The position numbers were made by a program, and so were the translations under genes. 64,000 nt of DNA, from positions 1,488,001 to 1,552,000 of the forward strand of contig JADJWO010000001.1 in assembly GCA_016716325.1 (NCBI GenBank). The letters run 5' to 3'. The notes beneath the pieces were generated by a model. The model did no database searches. It was not told the origin of the DNA and saw only the letters and a program-made list of their open reading frames with translations. The stretch comes from Nitrosomonadales bacterium (GTDB lineage Bacteria > Pseudomonadota > Gammaproteobacteria > Burkholderiales > Gallionellaceae). Shown here piece by piece: positions 42,139 through 52,556 of the stretch. Every line of letters starts with the position of its first letter. The first letter of the stretch is position 1.

Positions 42139-45100
42139 TTACGTGGCATTGTCCAACTTGTTCAATGCGTCCTGCAACTTCCTGCGATTTTCCTCAAGCT
42201 GTTCCAGGGTGGTACCGTTCCGTTCCAGCACATCGGCACCAACATTTCCATCCTTGATGTCCTTGATCAATGCATCCAATACCTCGATCTTGAACTCCAG
42301 CTCTTCCCGAGGTACCTGACCTGTCGGCATTGAAAGTCCCTCTGCAATGACAGCATCAATACCGGGTGGCGCAGTACCGATCGGCACGGCCAGACCGAAC
42401 TCGATCCACTTGGAAACGCTTTCCGTTGAGAAGCTTGATGCCAACGCGGCGCTCTGTGAGACGAACGCAGAGGCAAGGACGGATTGAATTGCAGTTCCGA
42501 CTCCCGCAACACCGTATGCGACACCGTTATAGTTCACCAGCCCGGTAGGCGGCGTCACCAGCAGGATACCGCCCGCGCCCGCATTGGTCAGGACGCCCGC
42601 CGTTGAAGTGCCGGTGATATTGCCCGTAATGTCCACCGTGGTCGTACCCGCCGAATTCAGCGCAAACGGTGTACCCGTCGTGCCGATCCCGCCGGCACGT
42701 GTGGTCAGATTCGGCGTGCCAGCCGACACCAGGCCAATGCTGGTGATCGCGCCACCGGTTGTAAGATTCAGCGCACCGGCCACGTTGGATACATCCATGA
42801 TGAGTGCGTTGGCATCCGCGACCGTCGCGCTACCACCATTGAGCGATAACGCACCGGCGAAGTCGTTCGCCGCATTGTTTGCGGTGATCGCGCTGGCACC
42901 AGCATCAAGTGCCAGCGGCCCCGCCGCAGTAACCGCACCGGTATAGGTTTGCGCGCCAGTAGTGGTTATCGTTCCGCTCGCTACGGTTGTACCTGCGCTG
43001 GTGAGGCTACCGCTGAGGCTGCCTCCGGCACCGTTGATCGTGCTTGCCCCGGAAGCGGCTATGTTCGCGAATGCTATCCAGTTTAATCCTGCACCATTGT
43101 TGCCCTGATCAACACCGGTAATGTTATAGGTTCCCGCACCGGTAACAGATCCGGCACCTGTGCCAGTAACCGTACCCAAGGCCAGGCCAGCGTAGTTCAA
43201 GCCGCTCGCTGCCGAGATACTGGTATCGATGGCAAAGTTGCCCGCTACACCGGTCAGCGCGGTGCCCGTACCCGAGACCGTCGCCAGCCCAGCCAGGCCC
43301 GTGTAATTGATCAGGCTGCCTGATATCCGCGTCGTGTCGTCGAATCCGATCGCCACACCTGTCAGGGCGGTACCCGTACCCGCGACCGTACCCAGTGCGA
43401 AGCCGGTGTAGTTCACGCCGCTCGCCGCAGAAATCAGGGTGGTGTCATCGAAACTCCCATTCATACCTGTCAGAGCGGTGCCTGTTCCCGTCACACCAGT
43501 AAAGCCAACGGCATAGTCTATGCCGCTAGCTGTTGAGATCAACGTGTCATCTGCAAAGGAGCCAGCAACATTGGAGATGGTACCGGTGCCGCTCACTGTG
43601 GCTGCCGAGGCGAAGGTGATGCCCTGGTTGCTCTGGGCCGCGTCGTCAAAGCCGACCGCGCCGGTCACGGCGGTGGTATTGCTCGCCGTGTCGAATGCGC
43701 TGTAAACGATGCCGCTGGTACCGGTGCCGGTGTTCAAGCCGCCGATGGCGAAGTCCGCCGAGTTGGCCACGTCCGCCGTGCCGTCACCCGCTACCGTCGC
43801 CAGTCCTGCCAGGCCGCTGTAGTTGATCAGGCTGCCCGATACCTTGGTGCCGTCGTTGAAGCTGGTCGCCACGCCGGTCAGCGCGGTGCCCGTACCCGAG
43901 ACCGTGCCCAGTGCGAAGCCGGTGTAGTTCACGCCGCTCGCCGTCGAGATCAGGCTGGTGTCGTCAAAGCTGCCGTTCATGCCGGTCAGCGCGGTGCCCG
44001 CACCGCTCACGGCATTGAAGCCCAAGTAGTCGATGCCGCTCGCCGTCGAGATCAGGGTGTCGTCGGCAAAGCTGCCGTTCACGTTGGCGATCGCGCCGGT
44101 GCCGCTCACTGTGGCTGCCGAGGCGAAGGTGATGCCCTGGTTGCTCTGGGCCGCGTCGTCAAAGCCGACCGCGCCGGTCACGGCGGTGGTATTGCTCGCC
44201 GTGTCGAATGCGCTGTAAACGATGCCGCTGGTACCGGTGCCGGTGTTCAAGCCGCCGATGGCGAAGTCCGCCGAGTTGGCCACGTCCGCCGTGCCGTCAC
44301 CCGCTACCGTCGCCAGTCCTGCCAGGCCGCTGTAGTTGATCAGGCTGCCCGATACCTTGGTGCCGTCGTTGAAGCTGGTCGCCACGCCAGTCAGCGCGGT
44401 GCCCGCACCGCTCACGGCATTGAAGCCCAAGTAGTCGATGCCGCTCGCCGTCGAGATCAGGGTGTCGTCGGCAAAGCTGCCGTTCACGTTGGCGATCGCG
44501 CCGGTGCCGCTCACTGTGGCTGCCGAGGCGAAGGTGATGCCCTGGTTGCTCTGGGCCGCGTCGTCAAAGCCGACCGCGCCGGTCACGGCGGTGGTATTGC
44601 TCGCCGTGTCGAATGCGCTGTAAATGATGCCGCTGGTACCGGTGCCGGTGTTCAAGCCGCCGATGGCGAAGTCCGCCGAGTTGGCCACGTCCGCCGTGCC
44701 GTCACCCGCTACCGTCGCCAGTCCTGCCAGGCCGCTGTAGTTGATCAGGCTGCCCGATACCTTGGTGCCGTCGTTGAAGCTGGTCGCCACGCCGGTCAGC
44801 GCGGTGCCCGTACCCGAGACCGTGCCCAGTGCGAAGCCGGTGTAGTTCACGCCGCTCGCCGTCGAGATCAATGTGGTGTCGTCAAAGCTGCCGTTCATGC
44901 CGGTCAGTGCGGTGCCCGCACCGCTCACGGCATTGAAGCCCGCGTAGTCGATGCCGCTCGCCGTCGAGACCAATGTGTCATCGGCAAAGCTGCCGTTCAC
45001 GTTAGCGATCGCACCCGTGCCGCCAACTGTGGCTGCCGAGGCGAAGGTGATGCCCTGGTTGCTCTGGGCCGCGTCGTCAAAGCCGACCGCGCCGGTCACG

Positions 45101-47556
45101 GCGGTGGTATTGCTCGCCGTGTCGAAGCCCAGTGCGAAGCCGGTGTAGTTCACGCCGCTCGCCGTCGAGATCAGGTTGGTGTCGTCAAAGCTGCCGTTCA
45201 TGCCGGTCAGCGCGGTGCCCGCACCGCTCACGGCATTGAAGCCCGTGTAGACGATGGTGCTCGCCGTCGAGGTCAACGTGTCGTCGGCGAAGCTGCCGTT
45301 CACGTTGGCGATCGCGCCGGTGCCGCTCACTGTGGCTGCCGAGGCGAAGGTGATGCCCTGGTTGCTCTGGGCCGCGTCGTCAAAGCCGACCGCGCCGGTC
45401 ACGGCGGTGGTATTGCTCGCCGTGTCGAATGCGCTGTAAATGATGCCGCTGGTACCGGTGCCGGTGTTCAAGCCGCCGATGGCGAAGTCCGCCGAGTTGG
45501 CCACGTCCGCCGTGCCGTCACCCGCTACCGTCGCCAGTCCTGCCAGGCCGCTGTAGTTGATCAGGCTGCCCGATACCTTGGTGCCGTCGTTGAAGCTGGT
45601 CGCCACGCCAGTCAGCGCGGTGCCCGTACCCGAGACCGTGCCCAGTGCGAAGCCGGTGTAGTTCACACCGCTCGCCGTCGAGATCAGGCTGGTGTCGTCA
45701 AAGCTGCCGTTCATGCCGGTCAGCGCGGTGCCCGCACCGCTCACGGCATTGAAGCCCGTGTAGACGATGGTGCTCGCCGTCGAGGTCAACGTGTCGTCGG
45801 CAAAGCTGCCGTTCACGTTGGCGATCGCGCCGGTGCCGCTCACTGTGGCTGCCGAGGCGAAGGTGATGCCCTGGTTGCTCTGGGCCGCGTCGTCAAAGCC
45901 GACCGCGCCGGTCACGGCGGTGGTATTGCTCGCCGTGTCGAATGCGCTGTAAATGATGCCGCTGGTACCGGTGCCGGTGTTCAAGCCGCCGATGGCGAAG
46001 TCCGCCGAGTTGGCCACGTCCGCCGTGCCGTCACCCGCTACCGTCGCCAGTCCTGCCAGGCCGCTGTAGTTGATCAGGCTGCCCGATACCTTGGTGCCGT
46101 CGTTGAAGCTGGTCGCCACGCCGGTCAGCGCGGTGCCCGTACCCGAGACCGTGCCCAGTGCGAAGCCGGTGTAGTTCACACCGCTCGCCGTCGAGATCAG
46201 GCTGGTGTCGTCAAAGCTGCCGTTCATGCCGGTCAGCGCGGTGCCCGCACCGCTCACGGCATTGAAGCCCGTGTAGACGATGGTGCTCGCCGTCGAGGTC
46301 AACGTGTCGTCGGCAAAGCTGCCGTTCACGTTGGCGATCGCGCCGGTGCCGCTCACTGTGGCTGCCGAGGCGAAGGTGATGCCCTGGTTGCTCTGGGCCG
46401 CGTCGTCAAAGCCGACCGCGCCGGTCACGGCGGTGGTATTGCTCGCCGTGTCGAATGCGCTGTAAATGATGCCGCTGGTACCGGTGCCGGTGTTCAAGCC
46501 GCCGATGGCGAAGTCCGCCGAGTTGGCCACGTCCGCCGTGCCGTCACCCGCTACCGTCGCCAGTCCTGCCAGGCCGCTGTAGTTGATCAGGCTGCCCGAT
46601 ACCTTGGTGCCGTCGTTGAAGCTGGTCGCCACGCCGGTCAGCGCGGTGCCCGTACCCGAGACCGTGCCCAGTGCGAAGCCGGTGTAGTTCACACCGCTCG
46701 CCGTCGAGATCAGGCTGGTGTCGTCAAAGCTGCCGTTCATGCCGGTCAGCGCGGTGCCCGCACCGCTCACGGCATTGAAGCCCGTGTAGACGATGGTGCT
46801 CGCCGTCGAGGTCAACGTGTCGTCGGCGAAGCTGCCGTTCACGTTGGCGATCGCGCCGGTGCCGCTCACTGTGGCTGCCGAGGCGAAGGTGATGCCCTGG
46901 TTGCTCTGGGCCGCGTCGTCAAAGCCGACCGCGCCGGTCACGGCGGTGGTATTGCTCGCCGTGTCGAATGCGCTGTAAATGATGCCGCTGGTACCGGTGC
47001 CGGTGTTCAAGCCGCCGATGGCGAAGTCCGCCGAGTTGGCCACGTCCGCCGTGCCGTCACCCGCTACCGTCGCCAGTCCTGCCAGGCCGCTGTAGTTGAT
47101 CAGGCTGCCCGATACCTTGGTGCCGTCGTTGAAGCTGGTCGCCACGCCAGTCGGCGCGGTGCCCGTACCCGCTACCGTGCCCAGTGCGAAGCCGGTGTAG
47201 TTCACACCGCTCGCCGTCGAGATCAGGCTGGTGTCGTCAAAGCTGCCGTTCATGCCGGTCAGCGCGGTGCCCGCACCGCTCACGGCATTGAAGCCCGTGT
47301 AGACGATGGTGCTCGCCGTCGAGGTCAACGTGTCGTCGGCGAAGCTGCCGTTCACGTTGGCGATCGCGCCGGTGCCGCTCACTGTGGCTGCCGAGGCGAA
47401 GGTGATGCCCTGGTTGCTCTGGGCCGCGTCGTCAAAGCCGACCGCGCCGGTCACGGCGGTGGTATTGCTCGCCGTGTCGAATGCGCTGTAAATGATGCCG
47501 CTGGTACCGGTGCCGGTGTTCAAGCCGCCGATGGCGAAGTCCGCCGAGTTGGCCAC
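42139..47556 (-). CDS. haemagglutinin-type exoprotein, C-terminal part after a frameshift
   Basis: An open frame of 1805 residues continuing the repeat array of the N-terminal part; it has no ribosome-binding site or signal of its own and is read as the downstream piece of one frameshifted gene (42139-50774, about 2880 residues if repaired). About ten repeat modules of up to 171 residues, rich in Gly, Ala, Ser, Thr and Asp (motifs GSFADDTL, TASGVNYTGFAL), are followed by a non-repeat region (GAGTYNITGVDQGNNGAGLN). The last 80 residues are unlike the rest: charged, probably coiled coil (EELEFKIEVLDALIKDI, LEQLEENRRKLQDALNKL). Such proteins are long beta-helix adhesins. Confidence 0.75.
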   Translation of the reverse strand: MANSADFAIGGLNTGTGTSGIIYSAFDTASNTTAVTGAVGFDDAAQSNQGITFASAATVSGTGAIANVNGSFADDTLTSTASTIVYTGFNAVSGAGTALTGMNGSFDDTSLISTASGVNYTGFALGTVAGTGTAPTGVATSFNDGTKVSGSLINYSGLAGLATVAGDGTADVANSADFAIGGLNTGTGTSGIIYSAFDTASNTTAVTGAVGFDDAAQSNQGITFASAATVSGTGAIANVNGSFADDTLTSTASTIVYTGFNAVSGAGTALTGMNGSFDDTSLISTASGVNYTGFALGTVSGTGTALTGVATSFNDGTKVSGSLINYSGLAGLATVAGDGTADVANSADFAIGGLNTGTGTSGIIYSAFDTASNTTAVTGAVGFDDAAQSNQGITFASAATVSGTGAIANVNGSFADDTLTSTASTIVYTGFNAVSGAGTALTGMNGSFDDTSLISTASGVNYTGFALGTVSGTGTALTGVATSFNDGTKVSGSLINYSGLAGLATVAGDGTADVANSADFAIGGLNTGTGTSGIIYSAFDTASNTTAVTGAVGFDDAAQSNQGITFASAATVSGTGAIANVNGSFADDTLTSTASTIVYTGFNAVSGAGTALTGMNGSFDDTSLISTASGVNYTGFALGTVSGTGTALTGVATSFNDGTKVSGSLINYSGLAGLATVAGDGTADVANSADFAIGGLNTGTGTSGIIYSAFDTASNTTAVTGAVGFDDAAQSNQGITFASAATVSGTGAIANVNGSFADDTLTSTASTIVYTGFNAVSGAGTALTGMNGSFDDTNLISTASGVNYTGFALGFDTASNTTAVTGAVGFDDAAQSNQGITFASAATVGGTGAIANVNGSFADDTLVSTASGIDYAGFNAVSGAGTALTGMNGSFDDTTLISTASGVNYTGFALGTVSGTGTALTGVATSFNDGTKVSGSLINYSGLAGLATVAGDGTADVANSADFAIGGLNTGTGTSGIIYSAFDTASNTTAVTGAVGFDDAAQSNQGITFASAATVSGTGAIANVNGSFADDTLISTASGIDYLGFNAVSGAGTALTGVATSFNDGTKVSGSLINYSGLAGLATVAGDGTADVANSADFAIGGLNTGTGTSGIVYSAFDTASNTTAVTGAVGFDDAAQSNQGITFASAATVSGTGAIANVNGSFADDTLISTASGIDYLGFNAVSGAGTALTGMNGSFDDTSLISTASGVNYTGFALGTVSGTGTALTGVATSFNDGTKVSGSLINYSGLAGLATVAGDGTADVANSADFAIGGLNTGTGTSGIVYSAFDTASNTTAVTGAVGFDDAAQSNQGITFASAATVSGTGTISNVAGSFADDTLISTASGIDYAVGFTGVTGTGTALTGMNGSFDDTTLISAASGVNYTGFALGTVAGTGTALTGVAIGFDDTTRISGSLINYTGLAGLATVSGTGTALTGVAGNFAIDTSISAASGLNYAGLALGTVTGTGAGSVTGAGTYNITGVDQGNNGAGLNWIAFANIAASGASTINGAGGSLSGSLTSAGTTVASGTITTTGAQTYTGAVTAAGPLALDAGASAITANNAANDFAGALSLNGGSATVADANALIMDVSNVAGALNLTTGGAITSIGLVSAGTPNLTTRAGGIGTTGTPFALNSAGTTTVDITGNITGTSTAGVLTNAGAGGILLVTPPTGLVNYNGVAYGVAGVGTAIQSVLASAFVSQSAALASSFSTESVSKWIEFGLAVPIGTAPPGIDAVIAEGLSMPTGQVPREELEFKIEVLDALIKDIKDGNVGADVLERNGTTLEQLEENRRKLQDALNKLDNAT

Positions 47557-49003
47557 GTCCGCCGTGCCGTCACCCGCTACCGTCGCCAGTCCTGCCAGGC
47601 CGCTGTAGTTGATCAGGCTGCCCGATACCTTGGTGCCGTCGTTGAAGCTGGTCGCCGCCGCGGTCAGCGCGGTGCCCGTACCGAGACCGTGCCCAGTGCG
47701 AAGCCGGTGTAGTTCACACCGCTCGCCGTCGAGATCAGGCTGGTGTCGTCAAAGCTGCCGTTCATGCCGGTCAGCGCGGTGCCCGCACCGCTCACGGCAT
47801 TGAAGCCCGTGTAGACGATGGTGCTCGCCGTCGAGGTCAACGTGTCGTCGGCGAAGCTGCCGTTCACGTTGGCGATCGCGCCGGTGCCGCTCACTGTGGC
47901 TGCCGAGGCGAAGGTGATGCCCTGGTTGCTCTGGGCCGCGTCGTCAAAGCCGACCGCGCCGGTCACGGCGGTGGTATTGCTCGCCGTGTCGAATGCGCTG
48001 TAAATGATGCCGCTGGTACCGGTGCCGGTGTTCAAGCCGCCGATGGCGAAGTCCGCCGAGTTGGCCACGTCCGCCGTGCCGTCACCCGCTACCGTCGCCA
48101 GTCCTGCCAGGCCGCTGTAGTTGATCAGGCTGCCCGATACCTTGGTGCCGTCGTTGAAGCTGGTCGCCACGCCAGTCAGCGCGGTGCCCGTACCCGCTAC
48201 CGTGCCCAGTGCGAAGCCGGTGTAGTTCACACCGCTCGCCGTCGAGATCAGGCTGGTGTCGTCAAAGCTGCCGTTCATGCCGGTCAGCGCGGTGCCCGCA
48301 CCGCTCACGGCATTGAAGCCCGTGTAGACGATGGTGCTCGCCGTCGAGGTCAACGTGTCGTCGGCGAAGCTGCCGTTCACGTTGGCGATCGCGCCGGTGC
48401 CGCTCACTGTGGCTGCCGAGGCGAAGGTGATGCCCTGGTTGCTCTGGGCCGCGTCGTCAAAGCCGACCGCGCCGGTCACGGCGGTGGTATTGCTCGCCGT
48501 GTCGAATGCGCTGTAAATGATGCCGCTGGTACCGGTGCCGGTGTTCAAGCCGCCGATGGCGAAGTCCGCCGAGTTGGCCACGTCCGCCGTGCCGTCACCC
48601 GCTACCGTCGCCAGTCCTGCCAGGCCGCTGTAGTTGATCAGGCTGCCCGATACCTTGGTGCCGTCGTTGAAGCTGGTCGCCACGCCAGTCAGCGCGGTGC
48701 CCGTACCCGCTACCGTGCCCAGTGCGAAGCCGGTGTAGTTCACGCCGCTCGCCGTCGAGATCAGGTTGGTGTCGTCAAAGCTGCCGTTCACCGTGGTCAG
48801 CGCGGTGCCCGCACCGCTCACGGCATTGAAGCCCGTGTAGACGATGGTGCTCGCCGTCGAGGTCAACGTGTCGTCGGCAAAGCTGCCGTTCACGTTGGCG
48901 ATCGCGCCGGTGCCGCTCACTGTGGCTGCCGAGGCGAAGGTGATGCCCTGGTTGCTCTGGGCCGCGTCGTCAAAGCCGACCGCGCCGGTCACGGCGGTGG
49001 TGT
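43400..49003 (-). repeat. 513-bp coding repeats of the exoprotein (about 12 copies)
   Basis: A marker segment inside the unit recurs at 43520, 44033, 44438, 44951, 45254, 45767, 46280, 46793, 47306, 47818, 48331 and 48844. Spacings are 513 bp except 405 (one 36-residue submodule missing), 303 (70 residues missing) and a single 512. Copies are almost identical at the DNA level, so the array expands or is homogenised by recombination. Confidence 0.93.
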
Positions 49004-50774
49004 CCGCTGCGGTGAAGTTGTTAAATGTGATGCCTCCGGCCGTGCCTGTCGTGGCGCCGGTGATGTTGAATGTCGTTGCTCCCAGCCCAGTGATTGATCC
49101 GCCAGTGGAGGTGGTCGCAGTCCCAGTACCCGTTGGTGCGGTAGAAAATATCAGATTGGCTACATTGGTCAACGTTCCGTCGAAGGTAATTGAGGTGCCG
49201 GTAAGTGTCAGCGAATTAGCACTCGCATCAACTGTAGCCGCAGCCGTCCAGTTGATTGTGCCGCCGCCAAGACCAGTACCTGCGATTGCATTGACGTTTA
49301 CAGGGCCACCGAGCAATGCCAATGCCAGAGTCGCATCGGTCAAGGTCGATACAGCTTCGGTGGTTGCCCCACAGCTAACGGTTGAGCAGCCAGCAAATTC
49401 AGCGGAGTCTACTCCGGGCGTAATGATCTGCAAATCTGTCGGATCGAGCAGCAATGTGCCAGCCGAACCATGTGGCGCACGGCGGTCTGCCGTTCCGTTG
49501 AACGCCAGAACACCCTTGCCGGAGACTTCGACAAAGCCGCCGTCACCGGCATTCGCACCGCCGCGCGCGCTGATGGCTCCGGAATATCTTGTCGTATCGT
49601 CGGCCCATACGATGACCTTGCCGCCGTCGCCGGTAGTGTTCGCATTGGCAGCGATGGTGGTGTTCTGGTCGACCGTGGTGAAGGCCGCAGTGGCTACCGC
49701 GCCCTTGCCCTGGAAGTCGCCGCCCACCAGTACCGTGCCGCCACCCGCATCGCCCGATGCGTCGATGGTTGCGCCGGTCAGTTGAATGTGGTCGCCGAGA
49801 ACCTGGATGGTGCCGCCGGTTTGTCCCGCGCCGGCGCCGGAGGCATCCAGCGTGCCGCTGACGGAAACCACACCGGCATTGCCGCCGTCCAGCACGATGG
49901 TGCCGTTCTGGTTGGAGAGGGTGTTGGCCTTGATGACGCCGTCCATGTTGACGACGGTGTCGAGCAGGGCGTTGGCGGAACGCGCGGTCAGGAATACGTT
50001 GCCGCCGTCGGCCTGGATCAGGCCGCTGTTGGCGATGCTGGCGTTGACTGCCGCGCCGTCCACGGCGACGCTGATGAGGCCGTCACCGACGAGGTCGAGG
50101 CTGACGCGGTCGCCCGCGGCCAGCGCAACCGTTCCCATGCGCGCGACGATGGCGCCCTGGTTGGATACCTGCGGCGCAAGCAGCGCGGCATAGCCGGCGT
50201 TGATCGCGCCCTGGTTGACGACTGATCCTGCATTGCCGCCATTGACGAAGACGTTGTTGCCGGCCATCAGGTCGGCGTCGCTGATATTGAGGGTGGTGGC
50301 AACCAGGCCGCCGACGTTGACGTTGGCACCGGGCGCGAACAGTACGCCGCTGGGGTTGACCAGGAATACCTGGCCGTTGGCGGTGAGGCTACCGAAGATC
50401 GAGGAGGGGTCACTCCCGAGCACACGGTTGAGCATTACCGAGGTCACGCCCGGCTGGTTGATGTTCACCAGTTCGCCGGTGGCGATGCTGAAACCCTGCC
50501 AGTTGAGCACTGCACGCTGCGATGCCTGGTCGATCTGCATGGTCTGCGCGGTCTGGCTGATGGTTGCCGAACCCGCTGCTACGGAGCCGCCGGTGGGCAA
50601 CGCGTAGGTGTGTCCCATGAATGCGGTGAGCAGCGCTGCAACCAGGCTGCTGACGACGCGACGACGTCTGAGGGTGTAATAGAGTTTTCTGCCGCCGGAG
50701 AGCTTCACGACCCAGGAAGTTGGCTTGGTTTTGCCGGAAGCTGCTTTGGATGTGAAATCTTTTTCGCTGTTCAT
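47664..50774 (-). CDS. haemagglutinin-type exoprotein (TpsA), N-terminal part
   Basis: A 1036-residue frame with GAGGGG 5 bases before ATG 50774. It starts with a long (about 58 residue) signal peptide (RRRRVVSSLVAALLTAFMGH, then TYA before LPTGG). The two-partner secretion domain follows: TISQTAQTMQIDQASQRAVL, NWQGFSIATGELVNINQPG, NRVLGSDPSSIFGSLTANGQ and NPSGVLFAPGANVNVGG. The 171-residue repeats then begin. The frame ends in GTVSVRAPR because one C is missing near 47681 (GTACCGAG where other units have GTACCCGAG). It lies 81 bp after the transporter gene. The break may be real or an assembly error in a repeat. Confidence 0.88.
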   Translation of the reverse strand: MNSEKDFTSKAASGKTKPTSWVVKLSGGRKLYYTLRRRRVVSSLVAALLTAFMGHTYALPTGGSVAAGSATISQTAQTMQIDQASQRAVLNWQGFSIATGELVNINQPGVTSVMLNRVLGSDPSSIFGSLTANGQVFLVNPSGVLFAPGANVNVGGLVATTLNISDADLMAGNNVFVNGGNAGSVVNQGAINAGYAALLAPQVSNQGAIVARMGTVALAAGDRVSLDLVGDGLISVAVDGAAVNASIANSGLIQADGGNVFLTARSANALLDTVVNMDGVIKANTLSNQNGTIVLDGGNAGVVSVSGTLDASGAGAGQTGGTIQVLGDHIQLTGATIDASGDAGGGTVLVGGDFQGKGAVATAAFTTVDQNTTIAANANTTGDGGKVIVWADDTTRYSGAISARGGANAGDGGFVEVSGKGVLAFNGTADRRAPHGSAGTLLLDPTDLQIITPGVDSAEFAGCSTVSCGATTEAVSTLTDATLALALLGGPVNVNAIAGTGLGGGTINWTAAATVDASANSLTLTGTSITFDGTLTNVANLIFSTAPTGTGTATTSTGGSITGLGATTFNITGATTGTAGGITFNNFTAADTTAVTGAVGFDDAAQSNQGITFASAATVSGTGAIANVNGSFADDTLTSTASTIVYTGFNAVSGAGTALTTVNGSFDDTNLISTASGVNYTGFALGTVAGTGTALTGVATSFNDGTKVSGSLINYSGLAGLATVAGDGTADVANSADFAIGGLNTGTGTSGIIYSAFDTASNTTAVTGAVGFDDAAQSNQGITFASAATVSGTGAIANVNGSFADDTLTSTASTIVYTGFNAVSGAGTALTGMNGSFDDTSLISTASGVNYTGFALGTVAGTGTALTGVATSFNDGTKVSGSLINYSGLAGLATVAGDGTADVANSADFAIGGLNTGTGTSGIIYSAFDTASNTTAVTGAVGFDDAAQSNQGITFASAATVSGTGAIANVNGSFADDTLTSTASTIVYTGFNAVSGAGTALTGMNGSFDDTSLISTASGVNYTGFALGTVSVRAPR

Positions 50775-50855
50775 GTTGACCCCTCAATATTGCGTTATTA
50801 CGTCGCCGTTATATCTGATGACTGCATCCCGGCATCTGCCGGAATGGAACATTCC

Positions 50856-52556
50856 CTAGAACCATTTGGATACATAGAACCACATGCGTGGATCGCGATC
50901 CACGTCGGAAGTCGGCATGTTGTTGCTGCCCTTCCATGCCAGGGTGGCGCGCACGATGTAGTTCGCCGTCTCGCCCCAGCTTATGCCCACGCCATAGGCG
51001 CTGAGATCGCGTTTGAGATTGGTGTCGGTAGGCAACGCTTGCTTGTGTGCCTGCGCATGTCCCACATCGACGAAGCCGAATGCCATCAACTCTCCGCCCA
51101 GCAGGGGTTCGCCGAAGGTCTTACGAACTTCGCCGGTCAGGATGTAACCTTCGTCCGCAGGCTCTTCTCCCACCGGGTAGGCACGTACGCCACTTGGTCC
51201 GCCCAGCGAGAATTTTTCGGAAGAATCGAGGTTCTTCGAAGCGAGCTGGCCGCTCAGGTTGCCGAACAACGCCAGGTTCTCGCCCAGGCTTTGCAGACGT
51301 CCCACACCGTAATTGAGCTTTTCGTAGTTGCCGTTGGTCTTGTAGCCGGTCGCACCCTGGTCAGCCGCGAGGTCGGTCGCGGTCTTGATATCAAGCTGGC
51401 CGACCGTATAGGACAGGCTGAAGGTGTTCAGCCCGCCGCCAGCCAGTTCATCACGAGAATCGCCACCGACACCCAATGCCGTTGCCGTGGTTTTCTTTTC
51501 GCTGGATGCCGCGATGGAGTCGATCACGTCCTGCAGTCTTTTCTGGGTGTAGCCGAGCTGGCCGAACACGTTGAGGTTGCGCGAACGGATGAAAGGATGT
51601 TGCACGAAGCCGTCGAACACGCCGGCACGACCATGCGCCCCCAGATTTGCGAAATCCTTGCCTATCCGATAGTTCAGGTCGGTGTAGGCGGCGCCGATCT
51701 TGGTGCCTTGCGAAAATACGGGGATGGTGTAGGAGACGCGGCCCAGTTTCATTCCGCCCGAATCCGAGTTCGTGCCGCGCACCGTCAGCACATCACCCAG
51801 TCCGGTCGGGTTGTTGACGCTCACGCCACCGTTCAATCTGTATTCGCCGGTAAAACGGTTGCCGCCGTTATCGACCCCGACGTCACCCGTAACGAAGTTC
51901 CCGGTATCCGTCACATCCACCAGCACATCGGCGGCGCCGACTTCACTACCGGGCGCCAGTGTCGATTTGACTTTTACGCCCGGCATATCACTCAGCAGCA
52001 GGAGCGGACGTTCCAGACCGGTCTCGTTGATCAACTGGCCCGGCTCGATCTGGTTGACGATCCCCTGTGCCACGGATTCGGAAAGACGCGCACCTTCGTT
52101 GAGGTGCAGCTTGGGTTGACCCACGCGACCTTCGAGTATCACGATCTCGACCGTGCCGTCCTTGATGTTCTGCTTGGGCAGGTAGGCATGCGCGAGGAAA
52201 TAGCCGTGTTTGCGGTAATGGGCAGTCAGGACATTCGCCGCCTCTTGCAGTTCGTCGAAGGTCAGCTCTTTGCCAACGTAGGATGCGATGAGCGGCAACA
52301 GATCGCCTTCGGCGAATACGGTGTTACCACTGATCTTGAATGCGGTGACGTTTACCGATAATCCCGCCGTCTCGGGCAACGCAGGGGGCGCCGGCTGTTC
52401 GATGCTGATATCCGGCGCGGGCTTGGGTGGCTGCGATGGTTCCTTTTGACTTTCAAGCAGACTACCTGCGTCCGGCTGGGCAATTGCCATGCCACTGCAC
52501 ATCACCAATAACACAGTCGTGGCAAGCTTGTTCAATTGCCAGAATTCTTGTCGCAT
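50856..52556 (-). CDS. FhaC/ShlB-type two-partner secretion transporter (TpsB)
   Basis: A 566-residue outer-membrane protein: a signal peptide ending near GMAIAQPDA, a Pro-rich linker, POTRA domains (VNVTAFKISGNTVFAEGDLL, HYRKHGYFLAHAYLPKQNIK), then a 16-strand barrel with the conserved loop motif SLGGPSGVRAYP and a C-terminal aromatic residue (WFYVSKWF). It exports and perhaps anchors the exoprotein encoded just downstream. GGGGTGG 4 bases before ATG 52556 supports the start. The transporter-first order suits co-expression. Confidence 0.94.
   Translation of the reverse strand: MRQEFWQLNKLATTVLLVMCSGMAIAQPDAGSLLESQKEPSQPPKPAPDISIEQPAPPALPETAGLSVNVTAFKISGNTVFAEGDLLPLIASYVGKELTFDELQEAANVLTAHYRKHGYFLAHAYLPKQNIKDGTVEIVILEGRVGQPKLHLNEGARLSESVAQGIVNQIEPGQLINETGLERPLLLLSDMPGVKVKSTLAPGSEVGAADVLVDVTDTGNFVTGDVGVDNGGNRFTGEYRLNGGVSVNNPTGLGDVLTVRGTNSDSGGMKLGRVSYTIPVFSQGTKIGAAYTDLNYRIGKDFANLGAHGRAGVFDGFVQHPFIRSRNLNVFGQLGYTQKRLQDVIDSIAASSEKKTTATALGVGGDSRDELAGGGLNTFSLSYTVGQLDIKTATDLAADQGATGYKTNGNYEKLNYGVGRLQSLGENLALFGNLSGQLASKNLDSSEKFSLGGPSGVRAYPVGEEPADEGYILTGEVRKTFGEPLLGGELMAFGFVDVGHAQAHKQALPTDTNLKRDLSAYGVGISWGETANYIVRATLAWKGSNNMPTSDVDRDPRMWFYVSKWF

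Noticed and set aside
43520..49029. Twelve plus-strand 61-codon frames with identical sequence
   Set aside because: They are shadows of the 513-bp exoprotein repeats.
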